A stretch of 64,000 bases of DNA from Palsa-459 sp035510855 (GTDB taxonomy: Bacteria > Actinomycetota > Acidimicrobiia > Acidimicrobiales > RAAP-2): contig DATKGG010000058.1 of assembly GCA_035510855.1 (NCBI GenBank), positions 11,018-75,017 of the forward strand, written 5' to 3'. Shown here one piece after another: positions 8,847 to 16,359 of this stretch. The notes beneath the pieces were generated by a model that ran no database searches, was not told where the DNA came from, and saw only the letters and a list, made by a program, of their open reading frames with translations. Position numbers and translations under genes: made by a program. How positions within the stretch are numbered: position 1 is the stretch's first letter; the number at the start of each line of letters is the position of its first letter.

Positions 8847-9356
8847 TCACCCGTCCTCGTCCACGAGTCGGACGGCGTCGGGCCGGGGCTCACCGGCGAG
8901 CACGCGAGCGCAGTGGTCCTCGACGTGGCTCTCTGCGAAGGCCACGCCCTCGACGACGAGCGTGCCGGCGGCGTCAATGATGCAGAAGAACGGCGCCGAG
9001 CTCACCTCGAACGCCTCGAAGGCGTCGTCGCCGAGGAGCCAGCGACCCCCGCTGCCCACGAAGCTCGAGGTCTCGTCGCTCGGGAGCCCACCCGTCGGGA
9101 CCCGCAGGACCCCGAGGACGCTGAAGCCGACGGCGCCCTCTCGCACCAGGCTGGCGAGGTCAGAGCAGGCGTCGCACGTCGTCGAGAGGAACACGACGAG
9201 GCTCGCGCCTGTGAGCTGGAGCATGACGTCGGCACCGCGCGGATCGAGCCCCCGCAGCGCCGTCCGCGGTCGCCGAGGCGTCGAGCGTCCCGCAGGGATC
9301 GGCGTGGCGCGCGCCAGCGCCGCGGCAGCCTCTTGCTCGCTGAGGCCCCGCGTCAT
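8847..9356 (-). CDS. Thioredoxin-like protein with CDAC motif
   Basis: The 169 residues have a thioredoxin-fold pattern: a hydrophobic strand (ASLVVFLSTTC), then CDAC (Cys61 and Cys64) at the head of a helix, and a cis-Pro-like SAPFF at about residue 120. There is no signal peptide or membrane segment, so a cytoplasmic location is expected. The ATG at 9356 overlaps the stop of the upstream 74-residue protein (ATGA), so the two are coupled. It resembles peroxiredoxin/TlpA-type redox partners, but a specific substrate cannot be named. Confidence 0.75.
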   Translation of the reverse strand: MTRGLSEQEAAAALARATPIPAGRSTPRRPRTALRGLDPRGADVMLQLTGASLVVFLSTTCDACSDLASLVREGAVGFSVLGVLRVPTGGLPSDETSSFVGSGGRWLLGDDAFEAFEVSSAPFFCIIDAAGTLVVEGVAFAESHVEDHCARVLAGEPRPDAVRLVDEDG

Positions 9357-9577
9357 CGGAAGCTGAGCTCGCGTTCGTCCCGATCGATGGCCTCGACGCT
9401 CGCGCCGTGGCCGCAGCACCGACTGGTGGCCGGGGCGATCGGGCGCTCGAGCACCGTCTCGTCCTCGACGCGCACCTCGCCGAGCAAGATGAAGTGGTGG
9501 AACGCCCTCGTCGCGGTCCTCGACATCACGTCGAACCTCGTGGGGTTCCCGCACGACGCGCACCGGTAGGCGGTCAC
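9353..9577 (-). CDS. Small zinc-ribbon-like protein, function unknown
   Basis: A 74-residue protein with an N-terminal CASCGNPTRFDV knuckle (Cys6, Cys9) and a second pair, CC, at residues 54-55, which may complete a metal site. The start is the GTG at 9577: TACCCT ends 6 nt upstream, the leaderless pattern seen at other genes here. Its stop overlaps the start of the thioredoxin-like gene. Family members seem confined to actinobacteria as far as I recall, but I do not know a function. Confidence 0.7.
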   Translation of the reverse strand: MTAYRCASCGNPTRFDVMSRTATRAFHHFILLGEVRVEDETVLERPIAPATSRCCGHGASVEAIDRDERELSFR

Positions 9578-9583
9578 GCCCGA

Positions 9584-9589
9584 AGGGTA
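9584..9589 (-). promoter_or_regulatory. Leaderless-type -10 of the zinc-ribbon gene
   Basis: TACCCT on the minus strand, 6 nt before the GTG at 9577. It fixes the start inside a much longer open frame and would drive the 74-residue protein and thioredoxin-like genes. Confidence 0.5.
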
Positions 9590-9706
9590 ACCGGGCTTGT
9601 CGACGGCGGCGGTCCGCTCGCCATCCGTGGCCCTGCGAGTGCCCCACGAGAGCAGGTCGAAAGAGCGGTGCCATGATGTCGCGGTGCTGACCGTGGTGCG
9701 CGCGAG

Positions 9707-10693
9707 GTGAGTCCCCGTCGGCAGAGCCCGCTCGAGCGACTCCCCCAGGCGATCGCCGAGCAGGTCGTGAAGCGCATCGTCGAGGTCGTCGACGTCAACG
9801 AGATCGTCCGGCGCATCGACGTGGACGATGTCGTCCGGCGCATCGACGTCAACGCGGTCGTCGAGCGGGTGGACCCGAACGCACTGATGGATCGCGTCGA
9901 CATCGAGCGCGTCGTCGAGCGAGTGGACGTGAACGCGATCGCGGACCGGATCGACGTGAACGCGATCGCGGCCCGTCTCGACATCGACGCGATCGCGGAT
10001 CGCATCGACCTCGACGAGCTCGTCCGCCGTGCCGACCTCGGCCCGATCATCGCCCAGTCGACGAGCGGGATGCTCGGCGAGTTCCTCGGCCTGCTCCGCC
10101 GCCAGGTCGTCTCGCTCGACGAGCTGCTGGATCGTGTGACCCTTCGCGACCGGCGCGTGGCGGGCAAGCCCTCCGGGCCGCCCACCATCGACCAGGCGTC
10201 GCCGAAGCGCGGCCCCCAGGGCCGCGAGGGCCAGTACGCCGGGGGCGTCTCGCGACTGGTGGCGCTCGCGATGGACGTCGGCGCGGGTTGGGGGCTGTTC
10301 TTGCTGCTCGCGCTCGGGATTCAGGCCGCCGTCCGGCTCTTCGTGGGAAGCTCGTACACGATCCTCAGCCATCGCCCGGTCGGGATCATCGCGATCGTCG
10401 CCTGGGGGTTCTTGTACTTCTCCGCGCAGTGGGCGCTCTCGGGCCGGACGATCGGCATGGCCATCGTGGGTGCGAGAGTCACGACCATCGAGGGCCGCAG
10501 CATCTCGAGGCGTGCGGCGATCGTCCGGTCGCTCGTGCTCCCAATCAGCATCGCGTTCTGGTTCGTCGCGCTCGTCGGCATCGAGCTTCGAGCCGACCGG
10601 CGCGCGTTGCACGACCTGTGCGCCGGCACGTGCGTGGTGTACCACTGGCACGCGAGAGGCGCGTCGCTGCCGTGGCTCCAGCGCGACGACTGA
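9707..10693 (+). CDS. RDD-family membrane protein with ten 9-residue repeats
   Basis: The 328 residues fall into three parts. Residues 29-118 are ten tandem 9-residue units, each starting with Asp (29, 38, 47 up to 110), consensus D-[VI]-[ND]-x-[IV]-[VA]-x-R-[IV]. Residues 119-185 form a linker. The C-terminal RDD domain has about three membrane helices: VALAMDVGAGWGLFLLLALG, VGIIAIVAWGFLYF and LPISIAFWFVALVG. It also has the GRTIGMAIVGARV motif. RDD proteins are transport- or stress-related but poorly defined. The GTG start is the first in frame. The stop abuts the stop of the convergent globin gene (TGA|TCA). Confidence 0.85.
   Translation: MSPRRQSPLERLPQAIAEQVVKRIVEVVDVNEIVRRIDVDDVVRRIDVNAVVERVDPNALMDRVDIERVVERVDVNAIADRIDVNAIAARLDIDAIADRIDLDELVRRADLGPIIAQSTSGMLGEFLGLLRRQVVSLDELLDRVTLRDRRVAGKPSGPPTIDQASPKRGPQGREGQYAGGVSRLVALAMDVGAGWGLFLLLALGIQAAVRLFVGSSYTILSHRPVGIIAIVAWGFLYFSAQWALSGRTIGMAIVGARVTTIEGRSISRRAAIVRSLVLPISIAFWFVALVGIELRADRRALHDLCAGTCVVYHWHARGASLPWLQRDD
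9791..10060 (+). repeat. Ten 27-bp degenerate tandem repeats inside the RDD gene
   Basis: Each 27-bp unit starts with an Asp codon (mostly GAC followed by GTC or GTG) and encodes one 9-residue unit. The ten units keep register without a single insertion or deletion. Amino-acid identity between units is higher than DNA identity, suggesting selection on the protein repeat. Confidence 0.8.
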
Positions 10694-11065
10694 TCAGGCG
10701 TTCCGCAGCTGGTTGGCGGCCATCTCGAAGTAGCTGTCGAACTCGCCGCGGACGTCAGCGTCGAGCTCAACGGCGTCGAGCGCGTCGTGCATGTGGCTGA
10801 GCCAGGCGTCTCGCGCGGCGTCGTCGACAACGAACGGCGCGTGGCGCATCCGCAGGCGAGGGTGCCCGCGCGTGTCGCTGTAGGTGCGAGGTCCGCCCCA
10901 GTACTGGACCAAGAACAGCGCGAGATGATCACGCGCGTCGGTCAGGTCGTCTGGGTACATCGGACGCAGCAACGGGTCCGCGGCGACCCCGGCGTAGAAG
11001 CGAGCAACGAGCGCAACGAAGAACGCTTCGCCACCGACGCGCTCGTACAGCGTCAGCGTCGCCAC
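10694..11065 (-). CDS. glbO: Group II truncated haemoglobin
   Basis: A 123-residue 2-over-2 globin that binds O2 or NO through heme. Visible landmarks are Phe-Tyr at the B9/B10 position (residues 23-24), the proximal histidine in RMRHAPF (His75) and the group II tryptophan G8 (Trp88). Group II members such as mycobacterial GlbO act in O2/NO handling. The GTG at 11065 has TAGTTT 6 nt upstream and no ribosome site, so it is probably leaderless. Its stop is back to back with that of the RDD gene. Confidence 0.92.
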   Translation of the reverse strand: MATLTLYERVGGEAFFVALVARFYAGVAADPLLRPMYPDDLTDARDHLALFLVQYWGGPRTYSDTRGHPRLRMRHAPFVVDDAARDAWLSHMHDALDAVELDADVRGEFDSYFEMAANQLRNA

Positions 11066-11071
11066 GAGCCA

Positions 11072-11077
11072 AAACTA
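11072..11077 (-). promoter_or_regulatory. Leaderless-type -10 of glbO
   Basis: TAGTTT on the minus strand, ending 6 nt before the GTG at 11065. Confidence 0.55.
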
Positions 11078-11100
11078 CGGGGCCGTAGACTTGTCGGCGC

Positions 11101-11174
11101 GCGGGTGTAGCTCAATGGCAGAGTCCCAGCCTTCCAAGCTGGTAATGCGGGTTCGATTCCCGTCACCCGCTCCA
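11101..11174 (+). tRNA. tRNA-Gly(TCC) with encoded CCA
   Basis: The acceptor arms GCGGGTG (11101-11107) and CACCCGC (11164-11170) pair perfectly. The anticodon stem CCAGC/GCTGG encloses the loop CTTCCAA with anticodon TCC. The T loop is GTTCGATTC. The discriminator T is followed by a genome-encoded CCA at 11172-11174. A short open frame of 30 codons at 11236-11328 downstream is not called as a gene. Confidence 0.97.
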
Positions 11175-11351
11175 AGTGCCGGTTAACCCGTTTGGTGGAC
11201 CGCCTTTATGACAGTCCGGCCGCTTGGTTGGCCCGATGGACAAGTCAGCGATCGCGGAGTGGCTCACCGAGCATCGCGGCATCACGCACCGGCTGGCCCT
11301 CAAGCCGGTGACGCTGGCGCACGCCTGAGCCGCCGCGAGCACGCTGACGGC

Positions 11352-11666
11352 CTACAGATTGAGCAGAGGGGCGTCGCACAAGGGCGCGGCTGTCGGCGAG
11401 CCGCCGCGGATCGACCGGTACGGGTACAGCTGCGCTGGCCGAAACGACCGGCGTCTCGGGTCGCCTGCGCGCCCGCCGACGACCTCGACCCACGAGTCGC
11501 CTGACTCGATATTGGTCACGTAGGCGACGAAGGCCCACGTGGCCCTCGGCTCGCGAGGGTCCAGCACGTCCACGCTGTCGCCGGCCCGCACACCCGACCA
11601 GGCGTCGCGACGCTCGACTCGCACCGGCGACGGGGCCACTGCCGCCTGCACGCGCCGCTTCGTCAC
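11352..11666 (-). CDS. Conserved hypothetical small basic protein
   Basis: The 104 residues are rich in Arg, Asp and aromatic residues. A core SVDVLDPREPRATWAFVAYV is followed by SWVEVVGGRAG and FRPAQLYPYR, which reads like a compact beta-rich (SH3-like) fold. No signal peptide, membrane helix or cysteine pair is seen. I do not recognise a family with certainty. The GTG at 11666 has TAGAAC 6 nt upstream, close to the leaderless pattern, and the gene is divergent from the RecB-like nuclease. Confidence 0.6.
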   Translation of the reverse strand: MTKRRVQAAVAPSPVRVERRDAWSGVRAGDSVDVLDPREPRATWAFVAYVTNIESGDSWVEVVGGRAGDPRRRSFRPAQLYPYRSIRGGSPTAAPLCDAPLLNL

Positions 11667-11704
11667 GTCATCGTTCTACTGGAGGCGAGGTCACACCGTG
11701 GACC

Positions 11705-11710
11705 TACGAT
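11705..11710 (+). promoter_or_regulatory. Leaderless-type -10 of the RecB-like nuclease gene
   Basis: TACGAT, 6 nt before the GTG at 11717. An ATG at 11713 is out of frame with the gene. Confidence 0.5.
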
Positions 11711-11716
11711 CCATGG

Positions 11717-12538
11717 GTGACGCTCGCACCGCTCCCCTCGTCGATCTCGCCGTCCAAAGTCGGCACCTTCACCGATTGCCCCCGGCGCTTCCAGTACCAG
11801 TCCATCGATCGCCTGGAGCAGCCGCCGACCATCTGGACGCTGAAGGGGACGCTCGTGCACTCGGCCCTCGAAGGCTTGTTCTCAGTCGAGCCGGCACAGC
11901 GGACCATCGAGGTGGCACTGCTCGCGCTCGACGCCGCGATCGCTGCACCCGACGGCGTCGCGGGGCTCGAGTCCGTGGGCCTCGAGGCTGCCCGACGCGC
12001 CACGTTCCTCGAGGAGGCGGCGGCCCTGGTGCGCCGGTACTTCGACCTCGAGGACCCGACGACGGTGGACGCCGTCGGCGTCGAGCTCCGCGTCGACACG
12101 ACGCTCACGAGCGCTCGAGACGGCGCCCCGGTGCACCTGCGGGGCATCATCGACCGCCTCGACCGCAACGAGGCCGGCGACCTCGTCGTCATTGACTACA
12201 AGACCGGTCGCGCCCCCGCACCCGGGCGCGAGCGCGCCCGGCTCGCCGCCGTCGAGACCTACGCGCTGCTGTGCGAGCGGGCACTCGGCGTGCGCCCCGT
12301 CATGGTCCGCCTCATGTACCTCGCCGCACCTGTCGTGATCGAGCGCGCGATCGGCGCGTCAGAGGTCAGCCGCCAGGAGCGCCGGACCGTCGAGGTGTGG
12401 CACGCGATCTCGCGCGCGTACGCGGCCGGCTCATTCCGCCCGTCGCCCGGCCCGCTCTGCAACTACTGCGCCTTCACCGACCGCTGCGAGGCCGCACCCG
12501 CTGCCCTGCGCTCGTCGGCGGCGTCGAACGCCTCGTAG
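11717..12538 (+). CDS. RecB-like PD-(D/E)XK nuclease with probable Fe-S cluster
   Basis: The 273 residues match the single-domain RecB-family exonucleases of actinobacteria. SPSKVGTFTDCPRRFQY opens the domain and KGTLVHSAL supplies His48. RGIIDRLD gives the metal-binding aspartate and VVIDYKTG the catalytic D-K pair. Cys21 plus three C-terminal cysteines (LCNYCAFTDRC) make the four-cysteine pattern that holds a 4Fe-4S cluster in AddB/Cas4-like nucleases. DNA end processing is likely; its partner is unknown. The start is the GTG at 11717, where a -10 hexamer sits 6 nt upstream. PAP2 follows by 12 bp. Confidence 0.88.
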   Translation: MTLAPLPSSISPSKVGTFTDCPRRFQYQSIDRLEQPPTIWTLKGTLVHSALEGLFSVEPAQRTIEVALLALDAAIAAPDGVAGLESVGLEAARRATFLEEAAALVRRYFDLEDPTTVDAVGVELRVDTTLTSARDGAPVHLRGIIDRLDRNEAGDLVVIDYKTGRAPAPGRERARLAAVETYALLCERALGVRPVMVRLMYLAAPVVIERAIGASEVSRQERRTVEVWHAISRAYAAGSFRPSPGPLCNYCAFTDRCEAAPAALRSSAASNAS

Positions 12539-12550
12539 GATCGCGAGGCC

Positions 12551-13039
12551 GTGACGACGACCGAGTCCGACTCGCAGCCGGCGGCGCCGCGTCGCCGTGC
12601 ACACCAGGTCGCCGACGTCGTGTCGATCGCGAGCGACTTCGGCGCGCTGTGGGTCGCGGTCAGCCTCGCCCAGGTGCTCCTCGGCCGTGCGTCGCTCGCC
12701 GCGGTGGGGCGCCGACTCGGCGCGGCGGGCATCACGTCGCTCGTCCTCACGAGGCTGCTGAAGCACTTCTACGCGGTGCCACGCCGTTCAGCCGCTGCGA
12801 CGACGACGAGGGCGAGGACCCCCTCGTCGTCGGGCTTCCCGTCGGGCCACACGCTGGCGGCGTTCGTCTCGGCCGTCGTGCTGCCGAGGACCAGGCGCGG
12901 GCGCGTCCTTGCGCTCACGGTCGCGTCGCTCGTCGGCTGGGCCCGAGTCGAGGTTGGGCACCACGGCGCCGCCGACGTGGTCGCCGGTGCCGTGGTGGGG
13001 TCGACCGCGGGCGCCGCGCTCGCGGTGGTCCTGCGCTGA
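12551..13039 (+). CDS. PAP2-family membrane phosphatase
   Basis: The 162 residues carry three PAP2 motifs: KHFYAVPRR (motif 1, with R instead of the usual RP pair), SGFPSGHT (motif 2, catalytic His) and ARVEVGHHGAADV (motif 3, nucleophile His and Asp). Several hydrophobic helices place it in the membrane, where relatives dephosphorylate phosphatidic acid, undecaprenyl diphosphate or decaprenyl-phosphoribose intermediates. It follows the nuclease gene closely, with a GTG start. Confidence 0.82.
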   Translation: MTTTESDSQPAAPRRRAHQVADVVSIASDFGALWVAVSLAQVLLGRASLAAVGRRLGAAGITSLVLTRLLKHFYAVPRRSAAATTTRARTPSSSGFPSGHTLAAFVSAVVLPRTRRGRVLALTVASLVGWARVEVGHHGAADVVAGAVVGSTAGAALAVVLR

Positions 13040-13105
13040 CCCCACGAGGCGCAGGATCCGAGGTGCCGCCTCCCTACGCTCAGAACTGGACGAAAGGATG
13101 CACGG

Positions 13106-13711
13106 ATGTCACAGCTGCCTGCCTTCGAGGTGTCGTACGACTACCTCTGCCCCTTTGCCCACATCGCCCACGAGCACCTGGTCGAGGCGGTGCGCGCCGA
13201 GCCCGGATGGGACGTGACGTTCACACCGTGGACGCTCCGCCAGGTCCACAAGGACGAGGACGCCCCCGACGTCTGGGATGACCCAGCGAAGCGCGACGAC
13301 TTGCTCGCGATGGAGGCCTCCGTCGTGGTGCGCGACGAGTGGCCAGAACAGTTCCTCGACGTGCACCTCGCGCTGTTCCGCGCCCGCCACGACCGAGGGA
13401 TCCGACTCTCGACGCGCGACGAGGTCGCGAGCGTGCTGACCGAGGCCGGCGCCGACACCGACGCGGTCTTGGAGCTCGTCGACGCGGGCGGGCCTCGCAA
13501 GGAGCTCGCCGCCTCGTGGCGGCGTCTCGTCGACGACCACGCTCACTTCGGCGTCCCCACGTTCGTGGTGGGCGACGAGGCTGTCTTCGTCCGGCTCATG
13601 CAGCGTCCTACGTCGCCGGGCGACGCGGTCGGCGCAATTGAATCGATCGTGACCGCGCTGGTCGACGACACGAGGCTGCACGAGTTCAAGCGCACGAAGC
13701 TCGCGCGCTGA
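13106..13711 (+). CDS. DsbA/FrnE-like thioredoxin-fold protein with one active-site Cys
   Basis: A 201-residue protein with the DsbA-family layout: an N-terminal strand FEVSYDYLCPFAH, a helical insertion, and a C-terminal GVPTFVVGDEAVF containing the cis-proline (VPT). The usual CxxC is reduced to CPFA, so only one active-site cysteine remains. That excludes classical disulfide oxidase action and fits isomerase or GST-kappa-like relatives such as 2-hydroxychromene-2-carboxylate isomerase. No signal peptide is present, so it is cytoplasmic. A ribosome site, AAAGGA, precedes the ATG. Its stop directly abuts the convergent LLM gene. Confidence 0.82.
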   Translation: MSQLPAFEVSYDYLCPFAHIAHEHLVEAVRAEPGWDVTFTPWTLRQVHKDEDAPDVWDDPAKRDDLLAMEASVVVRDEWPEQFLDVHLALFRARHDRGIRLSTRDEVASVLTEAGADTDAVLELVDAGGPRKELAASWRRLVDDHAHFGVPTFVVGDEAVFVRLMQRPTSPGDAVGAIESIVTALVDDTRLHEFKRTKLAR

Positions 13712-14623
13712 CTACCCCTTCGCGGCGAGCTCGCCCAGCAGCGCGTACGTCGCCGACACCTCATCCTTCGACCCGATCGGCGAGGCGAGCGCCTCGGTGA
13801 CCCCGGCTTCGGCGAGCGCGCCGATCGCGTCTTCGATCCGGTCCCTCGACCCGACGATCGAGACGTCCGACGCGCTGGTGGCTCCCTCGCGGTCGAGCAT
13901 CGCCTTGTAGCTCGGGAGCGTGGGATAGATCGCGAGCTCCTTGTCGATGCGCTCGGCGGCGCCGCTGACGTCGTCAGTCAAACAGACCGCCACCGACGCG
14001 ATCACCCGCGGCGCGGGGCGACCCGCCGCCTCGGCGGCGCTGCGGATCGTGGGCACGACGTAGTCGCGGAGCGTCTCGATCCCTGTCATCCAGGTCACCG
14101 TGCCGTCGGTGACGGTGCCCGCGAGGCGCAGCATCTCGGGCCCGAGCGCCGCGACGACGAGGCTCGGGGGCGACGACGCCGCGGGGCCCACTGCCTGGAA
14201 GACGTTGGCCTTCAGGAGCGTGCCCTGGACGTTGACCGCCTCTCCTCGCAGCATGGGGACCAGCGCGTCGAGGTACTCGCGCATGTACGTCCCCGGCTTG
14301 TCGAAGCTGATCCCCCACACGCCCTCGACCATGACCTTGTGCGACAGGCCGATGCCGAGCGTGAGCCGTCCGCCGGAGATCGCCTGGACGGTCAGCGCCT
14401 GGGCCGCGAGCACCATGGGGTGGCGGGGGTGGATCGGCACGACGCCGGTCGCGACCTCGATGGTGTCGACCTCGCGCGCGACGACGGCGAGGACCGTGAG
14501 CGCGTCGGCGCCAAAGATCTGGGAGGACCACACGCTCTTGAAGCCGGCGTCCCTCGCGGCTCGGGCGTTCGCGACGACGTCGTCGATCGGCTTGTCGGTG
14601 TCGAGGCTCGTGCCGAGTCGCAT
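13712..14623 (-). CDS. LLM-class F420-dependent oxidoreductase
   Basis: A 303-residue luciferase-like TIM-barrel enzyme. MRLGTSLDTDKP opens the barrel; VATGVVPIHPRHPMVLA and SGGRLTLGIGLSHK are the standard LLM motifs for flavin/F420 binding, and WMTGIETLRDYVVP lies near the C-terminus. Members of this subgroup in mycobacteria and relatives use reduced F420; the substrate is unknown. The ATG at 14623 is preceded by AGGAG. It is divergent from purK, with only 39 bp between the starts. Confidence 0.88.
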   Translation of the reverse strand: MRLGTSLDTDKPIDDVVANARAARDAGFKSVWSSQIFGADALTVLAVVAREVDTIEVATGVVPIHPRHPMVLAAQALTVQAISGGRLTLGIGLSHKVMVEGVWGISFDKPGTYMREYLDALVPMLRGEAVNVQGTLLKANVFQAVGPAASSPPSLVVAALGPEMLRLAGTVTDGTVTWMTGIETLRDYVVPTIRSAAEAAGRPAPRVIASVAVCLTDDVSGAAERIDKELAIYPTLPSYKAMLDREGATSASDVSIVGSRDRIEDAIGALAEAGVTEALASPIGSKDEVSATYALLGELAAKG

Positions 14624-14643
14624 GGGACTCCTCTTGATCGGGA

Positions 14644-14660
14644 CGGCAGGTAGCCTGCCG
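14644..14660 (+). promoter_or_regulatory. purK leaderless -10 embedded in a perfect inverted repeat
   Basis: TAGCCT (14651-14656) ends 6 nt before the purK GTG at 14663. It lies within CGGCAGG-TAG-CCTGCCG, a 7-bp perfect inverted repeat with a 3-nt centre. A repressor binding here would cover the -10, and the same palindrome lies in the leader of the divergent LLM gene. Whether it is a real operator is inference. Confidence 0.45.
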
Positions 14661-14662
14661 CG

Positions 14663-15868
14663 GTGGCGGTGCCCGAGCGTACAGAGGGCGGCCGACCGCT
14701 GCCCCGAGTCGGCTTCGTCGGGGCGGGTCAGCTCGCCCGCATGTGCTGCGAGGCGGCGAGCGCCCTCGGGATCGACAGCGTCGTGCTCGCGACGAGCCGG
14801 GACGACGCCGCGGTCGCCGTGGCGGGCGAGGTGGTCCTCGGGAGCCCACACGACGCGGCCTCGCTGCACGAGCTCGCGGCGCACTGCGACGTCGTCACCT
14901 TCGACCACGAGCTCGTCGACCTCGACATGATCCGTGCCCTCGAGGCGACGGGACGACCGGTTCGTCCCTCGAGCGCGGCCCTCGAGGCAGCGGTCGACAA
15001 GTCCTTTCAGCGACGTCGCTTCGCCTCGGCCGGCATCGCGGTGCCCGAGTTCATCGTCCTCGACTCTGACCGGGACACGGACCTCGCGGCCCTGCACACG
15101 CTCGCGGACCGCCTCGGTCGCGTCCCGGTCGTCAAGGTCGCCCGTGGCGGCTACGACGGGCGCGGGGTCGTGATCGCCTCCCGACTCGACGAGGCAGCTG
15201 CCGCGGTCGCGGCGTGGCGCGAGTCGGGTGCGGTCGTCGTCGCCGAGGCGCCGGTCGACTTCCGCACCGAGCTCGCCGTGCTCGTCGCGCGCCGTCCAGG
15301 CGGCGACGCCGTCACCTACCGCGCGGTCCAGACGACCCAGGTCGACGGCGTCTGCCGCGAGATCCTCGTGCCAGGCGGCCTCGACGACGCGACCTCGATC
15401 GGGGCGGGCGCGCTCGCGCAACGAGTCGCCGAGCTCGTCGGCGCCGTGGGCGTGATGGCGGTCGAGCTGTTCTCGACGGACGAGGGGCTCGTCGTGAACG
15501 AGGTCGCGCTCCGCCCGCACAACTCGGGGCACTGGACGATCGAGGGGGCAACGACGAGCCAGTTCGAGAACCACCTTCGCGCCGTGCTCGACCTGCCGCT
15601 CGGGGCGACGGCGCTCACCGCGCGTGCGGTCGCGACCGTCAATGTCGTCGGCGGGCCATCGGGCGTCCTCGACGGCGCGTCGCTCGCGCTCGCCCTGTGC
15701 GAGCCCCGAGCAAGGCTGCACCTGTATGGCAAGGCCCCGCGCCCAGGGAGGAAACTGGGCCACGTGACCGTCCTTGGCGATGACGCGAACGAGGCCCTGG
15801 AGATCGCGTGGCGGGCAGCCGCGGCGCTCGGGACGCCGGTGCCGGCCACCGCGGGTGCGACGAGATGA
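14663..15868 (+). CDS. purK: 5-(carboxyamino)imidazole ribonucleotide synthase
   Basis: ATP-grasp enzyme that converts AIR, bicarbonate and ATP to N5-CAIR in purine biosynthesis. The 401 residues begin with a Rossmann-like VGFVGAGQLARM (about residue 16), have the ATP-grasp lysine region VPVVKVARGGYDGRGV, and end with the signature NEVALRPHNSGHWTIEG. The frame starts at the GTG at 14663, which fits the -10 hexamer 6 nt upstream. It overlaps purE by four bases (ATGA), and the two enzymes act in succession. Confidence 0.95.
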   Translation: MAVPERTEGGRPLPRVGFVGAGQLARMCCEAASALGIDSVVLATSRDDAAVAVAGEVVLGSPHDAASLHELAAHCDVVTFDHELVDLDMIRALEATGRPVRPSSAALEAAVDKSFQRRRFASAGIAVPEFIVLDSDRDTDLAALHTLADRLGRVPVVKVARGGYDGRGVVIASRLDEAAAAVAAWRESGAVVVAEAPVDFRTELAVLVARRPGGDAVTYRAVQTTQVDGVCREILVPGGLDDATSIGAGALAQRVAELVGAVGVMAVELFSTDEGLVVNEVALRPHNSGHWTIEGATTSQFENHLRAVLDLPLGATALTARAVATVNVVGGPSGVLDGASLALALCEPRARLHLYGKAPRPGRKLGHVTVLGDDANEALEIAWRAAAALGTPVPATAGATR

Positions 15869-16359
15869 CCGCGCTCCTCGTCGGGATCGTCATGGGCAGC
15901 TCGTCAGACCTCACGGTCATGCAGCCGGCCGCCGACGTGCTCGCGACGTTCGGCGTCGCCTGCGAGGTCCGGGTCGTCTCGGCGCACCGGACCCCCGAGG
16001 CGATGCTGCGCTACGGGCACGACGCGAGGGATCGGGGGCTGCGCGTGCTCATCGCGGGCGCAGGTGGCGCCGCGCACCTGCCCGGCATGCTCGCCGCGGC
16101 AACGACCCTGCCGGTGATCGGGGTGCCCGTCGCGCTCGACCGGCTCGACGGGCTCGACTCGCTGCTGTCGATCGTCCAGATGCCCCGGGGCGTGCCCGTC
16201 GCCACGATGGCGGTGAACGGCGCCGCCAACGCCGCGCTGTACGCGGTCAGGATCCTCGCGTTGGGCGACGAGGTCCTCGCCACGCGCATCGCCGAGCATC
16301 GCGACCAGCTCGCCGCTGAGGCGACAGCCCAGGACGAAGGGCTCGGAGGTCGAGCGTGA
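15865..16359 (+). CDS. purE: N5-CAIR mutase
   Basis: Class I PurE, which moves the carboxylate of N5-CAIR to give CAIR. The 164 residues contain VGIVMGSSSDL (phosphate loop), VVSAHRTPE, IAGAGGAAHLPGM and VQMPRGVPV, all canonical. The ATG at 15865 overlaps the purK stop and its own stop overlaps the following YdjC gene (GTGA), so purK-purE-ydjC is one coupled operon. Confidence 0.96.
   Translation: MTALLVGIVMGSSSDLTVMQPAADVLATFGVACEVRVVSAHRTPEAMLRYGHDARDRGLRVLIAGAGGAAHLPGMLAAATTLPVIGVPVALDRLDGLDSLLSIVQMPRGVPVATMAVNGAANAALYAVRILALGDEVLATRIAEHRDQLAAEATAQDEGLGGRA

Noticed and set aside
9791..10060. The repeat block as a possible CRISPR or mobile repeat
   Set aside because: The 27-bp units are contiguous without spacers and preserve a reading frame, so they encode a protein repeat.
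11236..11328. A 30-codon open frame after tRNA-Gly
   Set aside because: Readable codons but no ribosome site, no -10 hexamer and no partner; too short to support.
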